64,000 bases of DNA, from contig NZ_BQUT01000001.1 in the NCBI RefSeq assembly GCF_022835675.1, positions 124,001 through 188,000 of the forward strand, given 5' to 3'. The position numbers and the translations under genes are program-made. This document shows positions 62,815 through 64,000 of the stretch, one piece after another. A model generated the notes under the pieces. That model was not told where the DNA came from. It made no database searches and worked only from the letters and a program-made list of their open reading frames with translations. Each line of letters begins with the position of its first letter. The stretch's first letter is position 1. This DNA comes from Companilactobacillus sp. RD055328. GTDB lineage: Bacteria; Bacillota; Bacilli; Lactobacillales; Lactobacillaceae.

Positions 62815-64000
62815 TTATATGTTTAAATGTGATTTTTCAAAGTCTGGTTCCCAAGGCATAACTGCAAAATGATTATCAGATATCTCTTTTACTTTTTGTA
62901 TCCATTCAACTTCATTTTGAGCTCTTGCTTGTAATTCAGCATTTGTAGTATTAGTTGCTAACATACTTTGATTAACCACCCACCAAGTATGAGCCATTGA
63001 TGCTCTGTTCAAATCTTCATTCAATCTAGTAGACTCATAAACCGGTGTTGTTTCAGGTAGTGTTACCATAATGATTTCAGTTTGTTTAGGATCTTGTAGT
63101 TTTGGTAATAAATCAACGATTGCTTGTGGTACAGCACCTGATGATCTTTGCACTTCTTTGGCATAGCTTTGTGTTGAGTCTAATAACAACAATGTATGAC
63201 CAGTAGGTGCAGTATCAATAACTACGACATCACTATCATCTTGTGCCACGATTTCAGCAAAAGATCTAAATACAGCAATTTCTTGTGTACAAGGAGATTT
63301 CAAATCTTCTTCTATGTAGTCAACATCATCTGAATTCATTGTTTGCTTAGCTTCACTCAATACTTCATCTTGATAATCTTTCAAAACCTGTTTTTCATCT
63401 ATATGACTAACTGTCAACTTCGAGTCATCAGTTTTGAAGAAATTCAAGTGATTAGCAGGATCAGTAGTAGCCAAATGTACAGTCTTTCCTTTATTAATAA
63501 GGCCCTTAGCTATTTGAACTGCAACTGTTGTTTTACCAACGCCACCTTTACCCATGGTGAAAATGATCTTTTTATCAGATTCAACTAAATTATTAACAAT
63601 CATATCTAATGATTCATAGTTATTTTTTTCAACTTCTTTTAGTTGAATTTCTGGTTGCTCATCTTGCAATACCAAATTCAACTTATCAATTCCGACTACA
63701 TTGTAAGGTCTCAACGGAACTTCAAAAGTAGTTATCTGTTTCAAAATTTCTGGCATATTTTTCAAGTCATTTTGTTGTTGATCAAATATAGCTTGAGAAG
63801 CCACATCATTAGGATTCTTAAGTGTACCGTTAATTATTAGGTTTTGATTATTAATACCTGTTTCTGATAATTCAGATACCGCTCTTGCGGCTTCGATTAA
63901 TGAAGCTCTTTGTGGACGTGAAACCATCATCATCGTAGTCTTTTCTGGATCATTTAATGTCTTCACTGCTTTTTCATACATTACTTTTTTCTCGCCCATT
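62815..64000 (-). CDS. arsA: Arsenical pump ATPase ArsA, C-terminal part
   Basis: The gene runs off the right edge; 394 codons are visible, and the first Met seen is probably internal, since family members have about 570-590 residues with two ATPase halves. The visible part starts near the end of half one (SRPQRASLIEAARAVSELSE). It then has the half-two P-loop FTMGKGGVGKTTVAVQIAKG, the DTAPTGHTLLLLD switch motif and SPCTQEIAVF with the metal-binding Cys. ArsA delivers ATP energy to ArsB. It is upstream gene of arsB. Confidence 0.95.
   Translation of the reverse strand, partial: MGEKKVMYEKAVKTLNDPEKTTMMMVSRPQRASLIEAARAVSELSETGINNQNLIINGTLKNPNDVASQAIFDQQQNDLKNMPEILKQITTFEVPLRPYNVVGIDKLNLVLQDEQPEIQLKEVEKNNYESLDMIVNNLVESDKKIIFTMGKGGVGKTTVAVQIAKGLINKGKTVHLATTDPANHLNFFKTDDSKLTVSHIDEKQVLKDYQDEVLSEAKQTMNSDDVDYIEEDLKSPCTQEIAVFRSFAEIVAQDDSDVVVIDTAPTGHTLLLLDSTQSYAKEVQRSSGAVPQAIVDLLPKLQDPKQTEIIMVTLPETTPVYESTRLNEDLNRASMAHTWWVVNQSMLATNTTNAELQARAQNEVEWIQKVKEISDNHFAVMPWEPDFEKSHLNI

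Overview
The window is a low-GC Firmicutes chromosome segment, almost certainly from the Lactobacillales and most likely a lactobacillus. The grounds are WxL cell-surface genes, ECF vitamin transport genes, a complete S10-spc-alpha ribosomal cluster with secY, adk, infA and rpmJ inside it, a Lacto-rpoB-type leader before rpoBC, clpC next to rpoB, and AGGAGG ribosome binding sites. I cannot fix the species from this text. Most genes lie on the minus strand, so they are read from high to low coordinates.

Layout from low to high coordinates. (1) 1-1.8 kb: thiamine salvage operon thiM-thiE-thiD behind a TPP riboswitch. (2) 1.9-6.4 kb: a three-gene WxL surface operon (WxL protein, DUF916/DUF3324 anchor protein, large adhesin). 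(3) 6.6-13 kb: accessory genes, namely TrhA/hemolysin III, a pentapeptide protein with a nucleotidyltransferase, a HAD hydrolase, an SPFH protein with a self-regulated ribbon-helix-helix partner, and a Fic toxin with a VbhA-like antitoxin followed by two small genes. (4) 12.6-17.2 kb: a five-gene envelope operon of unknown function. It is preceded by a tRNA-like minihelix and an intrinsic terminator, and then by a secreted LysM protein. (5) 17.3-19.1 kb: an XRE regulator and a group of small unknown genes, two of them tandem paralogues. (6) 19.27-23.19 kb: an integrated, now immobile element in the 3' end of rpsI. It has duplicated att sequences, a decayed tyrosine integrase, and an operon made of a 50-aa ORF, an AlbA_2/Schlafen-type protein and a PD-(D/E)XK nuclease-like protein. 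This is the best candidate for an undescribed (defence-type) system.

(7) 23.1-28.1 kb: rpsI-rplM, truA, the ECF energising module ecfT-ecfA2-ecfA1, and thiW under a second TPP riboswitch. (8) 28.2-42.3 kb: the ribosomal super-operon rpsJ to rplQ, with a structured RNA after rplQ and a GC-rich leader before rpsJ. (9) 42.6-45.9 kb: str operon rpsL-rpsG-fusA. (10) 45.9-48.2 kb: prepilin peptidase comC, a DUF5692 membrane protein and a TetR regulator. (11) 48.2-58.3 kb: rpoC, rpoB and clpC. (12) 58.3-64 kb: an MFS transporter, tRNA-Gly(UCC) with an unusual acceptor stem, a butanediol dehydrogenase with a catabolite-repression site, and an arsenical pump operon (arsA, cut by the window edge; arsB; a small ORF).

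Functionally the conserved two thirds is translation and transcription machinery. Thiamine genes appear twice under the same ligand sensor: ThiM, ThiE and ThiD salvage precursors, while ThiW is probably powered by the adjacent EcfA1-EcfA2-EcfT module. The accessory third holds surface proteins, toxin-antitoxin-like pairs and the rpsI island. Many translation and RNA polymerase genes here start with TTG or GTG, and several starts were set by the visible ribosome binding site rather than by the longest reading frame.
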